Assembly: GCA_003427395.1 (NCBI GenBank)
Contig: BFEA01000244.1
Coordinates: 1,535,815-1,599,814, forward strand
Direction of reading: 5' to 3'
Source of the DNA: Chara braunii
Lineage: Eukaryota; Streptophyta; Charophyceae; Charales; Characeae
Length of the DNA stretch: 64,000 bases
The notes beneath the pieces are model-generated. The model was not told the origin of the DNA. It was given only the letters and a program-made list of their open reading frames with translations, and did no database searches. The translations under genes and the position numbers were made by a program. Every line of letters starts with the position of its first letter. The first letter of the stretch is position 1. Below are positions 54,401 through 64,000 of the stretch, in pieces.

Positions 54401-55585
54401 TTTTCTCCCATATCTTCTCTTCCATCTGCCATATCCACGCAACCCCTAACCTCCGTACCTCAGAACTCACCCACTAACACCTAAAACTAACTTCACCATC
54501 GAATTTGCGGCACTAGAAAACCCCCATTTTGCCTCCCTCCCCGATCGTTTCTGTTAAGAAACGGGAGGGATCTACATTTTCCCGCCATGCTATATCCACC
54601 CCCTTCGCTACCACCGCGCAGGACCTTTTCTTACTTCTTCATAACCCGCTCACCTAGCACTAAAACTAACATGTTCATTTGATTCGCCCGGGGCCAAAAC
54701 CCCGGGATGGCATCCTATCTCTCTCGATTCCACCATGGATCGAGAGAGTTGTGCTCTCCTTCCCACGCCCGACTCTGCACCCCGCCATCTTCAAGCTTTT
54801 CCTTCTCTATGCATGCACCTGGCAAAAATCCCGTCTGGGTTCACTCCCCCTCTTCTTCTTCATAGCAGCCTGTGGCCCCTTGATACTGCGCTGCGCAGCG
54901 CTCTCCGTCGCTCCTCACCAGCCCGTCGCCCGTTCCCACTGCGTTGCAGCCCCTTGACTATCTTACCGCCTGCTGCCTCGGCTTCCTACCGCCTACTCCA
55001 ACGTCCGTCGCAGTCTGGTCGAGTTATCTCGGCGATATCCCAAAAGTGGCCGACTACCCGGCGGCCCGAGTAGTCCTCCGCCCCCCTCTACCCTGCCCCG
55101 ACGAGCGGTGTGTCCAGCAGATACTGTTGCCGCCCCTGCCACAGTTTCGCCCTGCTTTCAACGCGAAAGTGCATGGCCGTAGCGACCCACGACGCCCACG
55201 GTAGTTCGGTCAGGCTGGCCCCACGCAGCCCGTCATTCAGCCCTCCACCTTAGCTTGGCCGGCCGACCGTCCTCAGGGACGGCCCGCTATCTTTCGGGCC
55301 CCCAAAGGGCATGTTCACACTTGGACCCTTCTAGTTCCGTGGCTGATTGCCCACGGCCAGTGTCGCGCCCGAGAAAAATCAGGGCATAAATTTTAATAAT
55401 AATGGCGATGAAATAACGGAATATCTAGGAACTTTTCACTCATAAAAAGAAAATTGTCGGCACCGTCCCGACGCCGCCAAATACCAACCGAAGGGGTATA
55501 CTTCAAACTTTGAAGCAAACTTATTTTCTGTCATCTGCAAAAACCAGGGCGGATACCCTTGCAACGGTATTCGCACCGACAGCGT
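54401..55585. repeat. Dispersed repeat, copy B (mosaic)
   Basis: It matches 26610-28140 with the differences listed there. The insert 55381-55487 (AGGGCATAAATTTTAATAAT to GTCCCGACGCC) is unique to this copy. Frames in both copies are open over some 85-110 codons but in diverging ways. Confidence 0.75.
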
Positions 55586-56400
55586 CGGGGATCTGTTGCG
55601 TTAAGGCTTTCGCTCGCCTTAACAATCAATGCATTTTTAGGTTAGAGAAGAAAACCCCAGACTTAGACAGTCAAACAAAATATATCAAGCCCACAGTCAG
55701 ACAGTCTATGCCTCAGATAACGAAGCAGACATTTCTTAAGAGAAGTTCCTTCGGTCTCAAGACGCACTAAGCAGCAACAACAAACAACCGACTGTGCATT
55801 TCCTAGAGACCTCTACACTTATGTGATAACACTTCCAAGAGACCTCCCGTCAGTCTTACGGAAGTATAGTCATATTGACCCAGAGAGGTCTCTTCCCTCA
55901 TCAGAGACAGAAGATATGTTACTTAGTCAAAAACGTGAAGTACTTTTGTTGACAACTCTACGGTCAAGCAAGGCTAAAATTCTTTATACCTATCTTCTTG
56001 ATAATTCTCTTGAACAGGCAACTCAGTCAGAAGACATGAAGCCCCTCCACTGACAACTCTCTCGTCATATAGAGTTGGGCTTCTTTATGTCTGTCAAACT
56101 TTCTATCAGTTACAATGAATTAATAATGATTACTCTTTGATATGTCACAACCACGAGTTCTCTGAACTTGATACTGCATCAATACTTAGAATGAAGATTT
56201 TTTATCACTCTCTAATTGCAACTGCACCTTACAGTTGTTCCCCACTTAGGGATCTGATACTTGTGGATCGACTGTGGCCCTGCATCATTGACACTTTGAT
56301 CTTGTTAACGCTGTCACTTACAAAAACACGAAAATCAATTCAAACGCAGAAACCGATATGAATCATCTAAAATATCTCCCTTCCCAAGCCTCTCGTATGA
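55586..56400. other. No recognisable gene; region beyond the Ty3 element
   Basis: AT-rich, with repeated AACTCTYYCGTCA and AGACCTC phrases. The 3' LTR of the Ty3 element would be expected about here, but no match to the LTR start at 63858 was seen. Confidence 0.35.
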
Positions 56401-56689
56401 AATTTTGACATGCTGAAAATTAACATACTGAATTGACAATGTAAGAGATAACAAAGTTTGTTGAAACTTCGGCCTTTGATGTGCCTTGTTGCCTGAATGT
56501 GCCTCTCTTCAATTTTCTTAGAGTGCTTTCTTACTGGATGACTGACATTTCTTTCCTTTTTTTGCGGTCATCGTAGGGACTGGGTCAAGATCTTTGAAGT
56601 TCAACTTACGATGTCTTGACCCTGATACGATGTCATGAACTCTTGAACCGTTCATCTCTGATATCTCATAAACTTTTCTTTCTGCCTCT

Positions 56690-57444
56690 CCTGTAATTCT
56701 GTAGAGACCGAGTCACTTGAGCTCCAACCGTTTGGTCCACTGAGTCTCAAGGGAGTTGTCAAACAGAAGGACAACGTAACCAACTTTCAATTTCTTTTTT
56801 CTTATGTATCTCTTTATGTTCCATCTCTCTTTGTCTGACAACTCGCTGGTTGTCATTCCCTCTGCAATATGGTTGTCATTCTCTTTGTAGCATCTATCAG
56901 TGTTTGATCGACTTTTGATATATGTCTCATTCCGATCTGAAGAAACTTTGATAGAGAGTATTCTCTGTCACTCTCTTGACTCGTTCATGTCTTGACTATA
57001 CTCTCAATAGGCAGAGTACCATACCGACCATACCACAACGTGAATGGAGCATAACTAGTGGTTCTCGACAGTAATGTTGTCAGCATAGACTGCGACTCTT
57101 AGTACTTTTGACCAGTTACTGAGGTTCCCTTCACACCATTCAGCCAATGAATCTTTCAAAGTTTCGTGACCTTTCTCGACAGACCCATTTGCTTAAGGAT
57201 GATACGTAGTCACATACCAAATTCTAACACTCAGTCTGAGAGTGATTCTTCTTACAATTTCATTCTTGAATTCAGATTCTCTGTCTGAGACAAACTCTCT
57301 GATTGCCTCAACATATCCAAATAAATTATCCCTCAAATTCCATATGTATCTCATACCAACTTTACCAAGGGGCATGGTAATGAGGTCTAAGTGAACTCGG
57401 TTGCCTGACTTTACCAGGATAGTAGGAAATAAAGACTCAATCAT
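56690..57444 (-). pseudogene. Ty3 integrase core and C-terminal region
   Basis: Integrase inserts the cDNA into the host chromosome. Read on the minus strand, 57444-57193 gives VHLDLITMPLGKVG, then REFVSDRESEFKNEI, then VRIWYVTTYHP, and after a stop ANGSVEKGHETLKDSLAEW. This is the catalytic core around the second Asp (S-D-R-x-S-E-F) with the Y-H-P-x-x-N-G-x-x-E block that supplies the catalytic Glu. About 56800-56700 gives KKLKVGYVVLLFDNSLETQW, then a stop within LK-stop-LGLYRI, where W-L-G-P-Y-R-I is the family norm. That TGA lies at 56713-56715 on the plus coordinate. No chromodomain was recognised. Confidence 0.75.
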
Positions 57445-58169
57445 CCTCGTAGTAGACCTTTTCTAACACAACACACACGACTTACAAAATTTGTAAATCA
57501 TGTCTCTTATGCCAGGCCATAAGTAGAGTTTAACTGTCTTAGAGTAGGTTGCCTCAACAGCTCTATGGTCACCAACAACCTCCTCATGTAGAAAAACCAT
57601 TATTTTTAGTTTTATTTATTTCCCACAAACAACTCATAGTGGAGGTAAACCTCCTTTGCCATCCACAAAGAGGTGACCTCTTTTTAATCCGAACTTCTTC
57701 CTTAAGTTTTCGAAGTAATATTCTTTTAGTTATTCTCTTTTCAAATTATTTTCAATCTTTTGGTAACTTTCATCATATATTTCAAAGATAAATGATATCT
57801 CTTCTTCTTCCTTCCCGACCTCTTCTTCATCTTTTGAGTCAGAACTCCCTCTCAGTTCATGAGCAACCACAATCACTGCATTGACTTTAGCATAACAATC
57901 GTTTTGTTTTTCCTCTTTCCCTTTTCAAGAATTAATTCATAGACATAAGCATCAAAGATTTCTCCCAAGCTGTCTCTTTCTTCAGGTCATAAGCTCCACT
58001 TATAGGAACTCAAAGCCTTATAATTTTCATCGTTCTCCTTATTCGGGAAGTTATCAACATAGGCAGATTTTTCAATTATTTCATCAGAGTCTCCATCCTC
58101 GTTTTTTCTCCATTCGATTTGCCTTAGACCATCTGCCCAATTTTTCTAAGTGGGTCATCATGCTCTTAG
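57445..58169 (-). other. Ty3 RNase H/connection region, decayed
   Basis: Between RT and integrase, where RNase H and the integrase zinc domain should lie, no continuous frame is readable. Acidic, DEE-rich minus-strand pieces are seen at about 57790-57850. Confidence 0.35.
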
Positions 58170-58740
58170 ACAAACTTCCTGATTTCATCAGCAACCAAAG
58201 TCACATCTCTTACTATGGGTTCTTTCACAGGATTATCATTAATATAATGGATTATTATTGCAGGGAAATATCTTGCATGACTTGGATCATATCTCTTTGA
58301 ACCACTACGATACCATTGGTCCAACCTTGAGGTACCACACACATTTGAATGAGCCCTCTCGGCGTGTGCATGACAGTCATCGGTCGACTGGTGGGATTAA
58401 TGAGAAACTGATCATAGTCAGAATATAAATCAATCAAAGAATAAATGCATCGATCAGCAAAGGATTCAAAAAGGAGATCAACATTAAGAAGACTACCTGC
58501 ATCACGCACCGTCACTGAGTTGAGCTTATGAAGATTTTGTATCCATCTTAGTCCACCCTCTGGTTTCCAAAAGCAAAATCAGTGGTAAACGTACGGTCCC
58601 TCAGCAGGTTCAGCAACATTAGAGGCAATTTTCTTGTTTACATATTTTACCACCTCTTCCTCTTCCTTCAGGGCATACTTGATTGGTCTGTCATTACATA
58701 GAATATGATCAACTATCCATATTTTTGCCATCTTGATCAT
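58170..58740 (-). pseudogene. Ty3 reverse transcriptase
   Basis: On the minus strand: KPEGGLRWIQNLHKLNSVTV (about 58570-58510), IYSLIDLYSDYDQFLINPTS (catalytic block A with D-L), MHTPRGLIQMCVVPQGWTN (block B), then after a frameshift near 58262 IIIHYINDNPVKEPIV. The catalytic motif expected as Y-I-D-D reads Y-I-N-D, a single G-to-A change on the sense strand. A TGA at 58579-58581 interrupts VYH-stop-FCFWKPEGG. RT activity is therefore lost twice. The family resembles plant and algal Ty3 RTs with the P-Q-G-W-T-N block. Confidence 0.8.
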
Positions 58741-59387
58741 ATTCACATCTAACCGTCATTTTTTTTCATTATTAAAGAAGAATGCACTAAAGAATTTCTG
58801 ACACACTTTGAAGATATATTCCTTCTCTTTAGGCTCGATGAACTGGTATGAGCCTATCTTTATTGTGTCAAATTTTGTGACTTTATTCCGCAATTTTGTT
58901 GACTCTCTTAATACTTTAATGATTTTTTTTCTTTTTCCAGTGCTTTATCATAATCATTTTCTATCAGGACTGTCACCGAGTTCTTTTTCACCCTCTTCGA
59001 CTTATACTTTCTCTTTGACCCAGTGACTATTTTCCTAAAAAAGAATGAGTCGATGCAAACTTTAATTTCATTTTCTCATTTTTAGTAGTTTCAAAAGTTT
59101 TTGTGAATGCTTCAGTCTGTTCATCTTGAACTTTGAGTTTGTCAAGGGTTTTTAACAGTTTTGAAATTTGATTAATATCAACCAAGATTTTCTCTTTGAC
59201 CTGTTGCTTGACTTTCCTTTTCATTTTCCTTATCTTCTCAACAAAATTTTCCCTTCTGACTGAGTTGGTTGATAGCTTATGTTTATGATTGTGATTAGTA
59301 CAGACCATAAAAGTATTTTTCTTGACAGTCTCTAGATTCTATAGACCGATTCAGGATGACCCTTCATGACTGAAGAATTGAACATTG
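58741..59387 (-). pseudogene. Linker between Ty3 protease and reverse transcriptase
   Basis: A 93-codon Lys-rich frame (59308-59027) reads KIRKMKRKVKQQVKEKILVD, a basic helical linker. No catalytic motif is present. Confidence 0.35.
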
Positions 59388-59660
59388 TCAACTTTCATTT
59401 TTATGCAAGAATGGAGTGCCCAAGATACAGTCATGATCCAAGTCTGGCACCACGAACCCCAGTGGCTCGATAGACATCATCCCAACTTTGATTGACAATT
59501 TTTCAATGAACTCGACCACGAAAAGTTCTCCAGCAATATTGTTTAATATATGCTTTGAAGGTCTATCAATGGTCAAGTCACAAATCTTCATAGTCCTCTA
59601 GAGAGATGAATCATTTTTGTCCCAGAGTCTACCAAGGCTCGGATTTTCACTCGGTTAATG
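59388..59660 (-). pseudogene. Ty3 aspartic protease
   Basis: Retroviral-type pepsin fold that cuts the polyprotein. On the minus strand, about 59655-59600 reads INRVKIRALVDSGTKM with the active-site D-S-G at 59629-59621. A stop follows and then, in frame, MKICDLTIDRPSKHIL through PLGFVVPDLDHDCILGTPFL, the second hallmark (I-L-G-x-x-F-L). The stop between the two halves kills it. Confidence 0.75.
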
Positions 59661-60176
59661 TAAATAGTTAATTGCCCGCAACCCATGGGTTGCGAATCTC
59701 ATCTTGCACCAGACAATGACCTGTTCACTTGGGTAAGAAAAACCGATCGCCAGTAGTTGACCTCCATCCTTTTCATTTCAATCAACTTCTTCAGTTATTT
59801 TCTTAATTGGGTGCTAGAGTCGTTCAAGTTGTTTCTTTGAAAGATAGAGTTACTTTCTTTTTCTTTAGCATCTTTGTAATTACATCAGTGATTACAGTTT
59901 CATCTTCCAACTCGCTCATGAGAACAAACTTTCTCTTCTTCCGTTGTTCATTCTCTCTAGATTAAGGGTTAAGTTTTTGATCATTAATAATTTAATTTAG
60001 AGTTTCTTCGACCTTCCTTCTCTTTTTTTCCTCTATCATTTGAGGCGTTAGGCGTGTTTGAAAATTTCTTACGTCTTCAATCACTATACGAGACTTCTTT
60101 ATGAGCTTTTGTGGTAGATCACCCTCAAACGACATCATATTGACCGAATAAGCGGGATCATTAGAAAAGATACTAC

Positions 60177-60609
60177 TTACTCAGAGGAAGTTTGGGAAGC
60201 AGAATTTTCTTTTAATGAAGGCTCACTTGGGGAAGCATCGTCAGACAAACCTTCCATTAGCGTTAGAGATTGTAGAGGCAACTCAAATATGATGGAAGGA
60301 TGGATCATCAAATTTTTCCCTAAGTTCTGCAGGGAGTTCGCCAATAAGAAAGTGAACATTCATATTAGTCTTCCTCTTCTTCTTTTTCTTCATCTTTTCT
60401 TCATGTTTAAGGGTAAGAAGTCTCATACCTCCAGGATGTTCGAGATCCAATTTGTTCCATGAACTATCACAGACATGACACATTGCATCCTTCTTAGTCA
60501 CCCCACTCCTCACATCCTCTTCCAAAGGCTTACAGTAAGTCGTGGTATGACCCCCTTTACCGCAATAGTAACATACAAAACTCTTCCTCGGACGATCATC
60601 ATACTTCAT
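60177..60609 (-). pseudogene. Ty3 nucleocapsid with CCHC zinc knuckle
   Basis: On the minus strand, 60609-60283 includes SFVCYYCGKGGHTTTYCKPL, an intact CX2CX4HX4C knuckle that binds RNA. It is followed by a Lys-rich stretch and LIGELPAELREKF. The next frame (60359-60177) is acidic. Sequence between the capsid-like frame and the knuckle (60622-60911) is low complexity and acidic (EDEEDDGDDDG). Confidence 0.8.
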
Positions 60610-60911
60610 TGTCTCTCTGTTTCATTTTTCATCATTTCCTCCATTTTTTCTGGATCTGGAGGAATCTCCTCTCTTTCCATAGCCATCATCATCACCATCA
60701 TCCTCTTCATCCTCACTTTCAGCGTTCTTCTTCCCTTTCTCATCCACAACATGATTAACGGGCATGCAATTGGTCATAACCCGTTGAATAATATTTTCAG
60801 CACTCATATTGTTCCCTTTGTTCATACTATTTTCTGTGTGTCAGTCCTTTGTCACCGTACTGATCTAATCCAGTGACCATTTCTTGTGTGAAACCGTAGG
60901 TAGATTTCTGA

Positions 60912-61496
60912 CTATTGCAACAATTTTATCCCATCCGAGAGGGTAGTGTTAGCTTCATTGAGAACAATTTGTCTCTCATTATCAGTGAAGTTAGTTAGGA
61001 AGATATGACATCTCTGAACCTTGTCCAAATATGAGATTTTTCTAGCTGTTCGGATGAAGGTCTGAAGGAAAACATTGAAAGTGTCATACTTAGCTCTTTT
61101 GATGTTGAGAAGATCTTTAGTAGTAGTCGAAACAAAGTCTCTGTCAAATTCTTTTTTCATTATTTCCTTGACTTTCTCCCATGTAATAACCCCTTTCATC
61201 AATTATTGAACAACCAACCTCGAGTCGGTATCACAGTATGATAGAAGGCGTTTAAGTCGATGTTTGTCTCTCCAACCATAACTGAGCCGAAATAATCCGT
61301 ATTCATCCAAGAAATCATTTACTTGAGGCCCTCTAAAACATGAAACCCTTTCATCTAGTCTATTTGCTCTTGCAATATCTGACCCTCCTTTTACAGTATC
61401 AACTTTCTCGACCAACTCCTGTATAATATTAACCAGGGGTTCTTCATGAGTCACTGCAGAGGAGCTAAGTCTCCCTCGTCCCTCCATTTTAACCAT
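60912..61496 (-). pseudogene. Ty3 gag (capsid) with one internal stop
   Basis: Two frames in the same phase (61496-61203 and 61202-60912) are separated by a single TAA. The first has a coiled lead (IIQELVEKVDTVKG) and a capsid start (FRGPQVNDFLDEYGLFR). The second matches retrotransposon Gag: ITWEKVKEIMKKEFDRDF, then FNVFLQTFIRTARKISYL, then CHIFLTNFTDNERQIVLNEA. Gag forms the particle. Starts at ATG 61496. Confidence 0.75.
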
Positions 61497-63317
61497 AAAC
61501 TTTCCCTAATGTTTTCTTCTCTCTCCTTTTCTCACTCTTGATATTTTCTTCCCTACTCTTAGTCTCTTACTCTTCTCGCAACAGATACAAGCTAGTCTCT
61601 CTCCTCTCTTCTCTACTCCACCCCTTGATAATTCTGTATATAAAGAGTGTAAGTAATAACAGTCTGAGTATAGATCAATGGCAAAGCGATTATTCTCAAC
61701 CTTCCAATATAATCCTCAATCAGTTCTCTCTTATCATCTCTACTCAGTCTATTGTTAAATCCTTTTACAGTTCCCCGCATCAAAAAGTATCTTGTTAGGT
61801 CTATAATCTCATAGTTAAATTACATTGCTTATGAACTGTTGTTGATCCTTCTAGCAAGTGAGACTCGTTCTCTTAAAGAGTGGTAAGATTTTCTCTCAAT
61901 TGTCCCCACTTTCACTACCTTCTGCAAATAATTGATCTCAGTTTGGTCAGTGACGACTCTCAAAGAAGAATCTCCCATCCGATCAAATAAAGGTTGCAAG
62001 AACTCAAGCTCATCCAAAGTAGAGAAACTTTTGTTTGAGATCCGGAAGAGTGTTTTCCATATTCACTACTCTTTCGAAGATTTCCAGTACAACCCCAAAC
62101 GTTAGTTGTTCAACTGAGCGAGGCATTATGGATCATTATAGACAACGTTAGAAAGACAGATCTCAGGACGGATATAATCAGGGATCTCGAATTTGTACTC
62201 AAATGTATTCAGAAGCAGAGATTTTATCACGATAGTAGAGTCGTTCTCCCTTGCTTTACCCACCCTGACAATGGTTTCCAGCAAAGGTATCCAATCTCTC
62301 TTGTCCTTAAACCCATCTGTGATTGAGAAGCTAAGAAGTTTCTCAAGTTGCCTTACTCTCACTCTTAGGTCACCTTTCTTTTTAATTTTTCAATTTATTC
62401 TCTTGTTCGCGTGAGGCTAATATAATATCCCCTCAGACACTCCAAATAATCAGCTTCCTCCTCCAGACATGTTGGGGCATAAATCCTCACGTCCAGGTTG
62501 TCGGTATTCAGAAATTTGACCTATGGAATGTGAAATATCATATGATTTTTTTCACATGTCTCATATCTCATAATTACATAGGGATTATCCGATTTAGTCA
62601 CTTCATATAGTTTGCCCCTTACAACTGATATCCTGGCTACTGATTGAGTTTTTTCTAAGACCTCTTCACCTTCCATACAAAATCTATGATGACTGACCAA
62701 TTGTTCTTTGTCAGACTAATACCAAGTGAAGAAGGAGTTAGAAATCCCTCAAAGATAGTAAGCTGGGTAGATCCAATGAAGTAATTAGTTTCCCTTTCAA
62801 GTCTCTCTTTCTGTTTCAACATAACTTCCTCTGCAAATCCTCAGCATCTTCCATATACACCATCGACACTTCTTTCTTTAGGAACATAAATCCTTACGTG
62901 TCCAGCTCGGTGAAATAAAATGTCAAAATGTAGAATCGTTCCTGTTCCCATCCACTCTCGACCATGTCGTACTTCATAACCTCGTACGAGAACACGTCTC
63001 TTTCATTTAAAATATTCAATGATTTTAGGAGACACTCAATCTTTTGTCTGATTGAACCCGATCCTTTGCCGAATTCTTATCTTCGTTGTCTGATTTCCTC
63101 ATATGAAATTTCTTTCGTTCTCATGATAGTCCACTCATTTCTCTCACTTCAATACCATGTTGATAATCGATAGTCGATTACTCTCGTCATAGTGGTTATT
63201 TGGGATAGGAGGAATAGGGACTGTCTCATAGGTTACTGGCATTAACCCTCATTCCACCTTCTTCCTTTGCTTAATTAGTTCTGCTTTCTCGTTATAGATA
63301 GATTGAATAACAATTTC
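61497..63317 (-). other. Ty3 leader with decayed small frames
   Basis: Minus-strand frames at 62362-62126 and 62017-61829 are short and unrecognised. Two stretches on the minus strand at about 62930-62830 and 62540-62430 appear to be diverged copies of each other (GHVRIYVPKE against LDVRIYAPTC), hinting at an internal duplication of an upstream ORF. Confidence 0.35.
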
Positions 63318-63620
63318 TCATAACCAGTTAAATTTTTCACCATCATTGCAGCCTTCCTTCTTGACGTAAGGACGAATATCATAGATATTTGCCTCCAACA
63401 AGCGAACCAACACTACACAGATGGTCGAACTGCCAGAATGGTTGACCCAACAGTGTTCATACTGATAGGGGAGTATCTCTTTAGAAGTGAGTTTAGAAAG
63501 TTTTTTCAATGCACTGTCGACTAACATTGCCTGTATCTGATATGTTCGTTTCTCTTCCAGTTTCTCACAACGGTCAAGAGCTCGTAGAGCATACCTGTGA
63601 TCAAGTCTGACTCTCTCCAA
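63318..63620 (-). CDS. Small ORF in the Ty3 leader, unknown
   Basis: A 100-codon minus-strand frame starts at 63620, about 215 bp inside the PBS. The N-terminal half is charged and helical (RALDRCEKLEEKRTYQIQAM) and the C-terminal half has a hydrophobic strand (STICVVLVRLLEANIYDI). No family was recognised. Open frames between PBS and gag occur in some gypsy elements, but the product may be a remnant. Confidence 0.3.
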   Translation of the reverse strand: MERVRLDHRYALRALDRCEKLEEKRTYQIQAMLVDSALKKLSKLTSKEILPYQYEHCWVNHSGSSTICVVLVRLLEANIYDIRPYVKKEGCNDGEKFNWL

Positions 63621-63835
63621 TAGATAACGTCAGTCTCCTCTTCCAGTCCAGTGTTGTATCTCACACATGAAGAGATAAGACACAATCAATAACTGAAATT
63701 TTCAAGAGAATGATGACTCAGAAGATGATTGCAACATCAATCTGAGAATCCGAACATTTCAATAGTTCTCAAACCCTAATCAAAGCTCAAAGTTGTCGCT
63801 GACCCAGACTCATTCCGGACACAAAAAATTTTCAT

Positions 63836-63853
63836 GTTCTGGCAACAGCGCCA
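63836..63853 (-). promoter_or_regulatory. Primer-binding site of the Ty3 element
   Basis: On the minus strand it reads TGGCGCTGTTGCCAGAAC, starting with TGG as required for pairing to tRNA CCA ends. It resembles, but is not identical to, the PBS of the LTR element at 34937-34954. The LTR end lies a few bases away. Confidence 0.75.
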
Positions 63854-63857
63854 TTTT

Positions 63858-64000
63858 TGTCGCACTTTTTTCAGTCAGGCCACTTCGGGCAACCAAAAAA
63901 ATAACAGGATGTCACGCAATATTTTCTTGATGACTGCATTAAATAAATCATTTAAATAAAGCAAGTCCCTTCTTGTTGTGTGCGTCCGGCTTCGAGTGAG
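63858..64000 (-). repeat. Partial 5' LTR of the Ty3 element
   Basis: It begins TGTCGCACTTTTTTCAGTCA next to the PBS spacer and continues past the window edge. No second copy was found in the window. Confidence 0.55.

Larger units (their letters stand above)
56401..64000 (-). mobile_element. Ty3/gypsy LTR retrotransposon, decayed, runs off the right edge
   Basis: Sense strand minus. In order: partial LTR (from 63858), primer-binding site (63836-63853), a ~2.3-kb leader with small frames, gag (61496-60283), protease (about 59650-59388), reverse transcriptase (about 58740-58170) and integrase with C-terminal barrel (57444 to about 56690). Protease-RT-integrase order is that of Ty3/gypsy. All ORFs are broken by stops and shifts. 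The 3' LTR was not identified and the 5' LTR is incomplete in the window. Confidence 0.8.

Overview
The window looks like repeat-rich nuclear DNA from a streptophyte, most probably a charophyte alga of the Chara braunii type. The evidence is a non-LTR retrotransposon, Ty3/gypsy-type elements whose primer-binding sites begin TGGCGC, a plant-type mitochondrial nad5 fragment, and a ParB-like/methyltransferase-like protein family that I recall from Chara. The species is an inference. No single-copy housekeeping gene, rRNA or tRNA was recognised. Almost everything readable is mobile or decaying. There are three assembly gaps (13414-13641, 38164-38387, 51451-51760), one isolated N (48543) and one sequencing-adapter artefact (30030-30067).

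Layout. 0-0.6 kb: three copies of a short palindrome that returns from 36 kb on. 2.3-5.5 kb: minus-strand remnants of a zinc-knuckle/coiled-coil gene. 7.1-12.4 kb: a decayed plus-strand LINE (APE endonuclease, reverse transcriptase, zinc-binding tail). 13-15.3 kb: GA microsatellites and a ~227-bp tandem array. 16.0-20.8 kb: a minus-strand element with a DUF7869-like protein, a middle module and a C48 (Ulp1-like) peptidase remnant. 20.95-36.02 kb: a ~15-kb minus-strand LTR element with recognisable gag, no recognisable pol, an array of hairpins with changing stems and a constant loop, and a mitochondrial insert in one LTR. 36-53.2 kb: about 30 copies of a 22-23-bp palindrome, some inside two larger foldback structures. 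A broken gene at 44.6-50.3 kb encodes a ParB-like domain followed by a degenerate beta-class DNA-methyltransferase-like domain. It lies between two blocks (42.3-43.0 and 51.3-52.5 kb) that match the 16-20.8 kb element in order and orientation. 53.6-55.6 kb: tandem and dispersed repeats, one shared with 26.6-28.1 kb. 56.4-64 kb: a minus-strand Ty3/gypsy element running off the right edge.

The most unusual part is 36-53 kb. A short palindrome has multiplied through intergenic DNA, through both arms of foldback elements and, in one reading frame, through a protein-coding region that sits next to a ParB-like domain. Whether that protein ever recognised the palindrome is untested. The second notable structure is the hairpin array at 23.5-24.45 kb. 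The third is a strong excess of TGA stops at apparent tryptophan positions in decayed elements.
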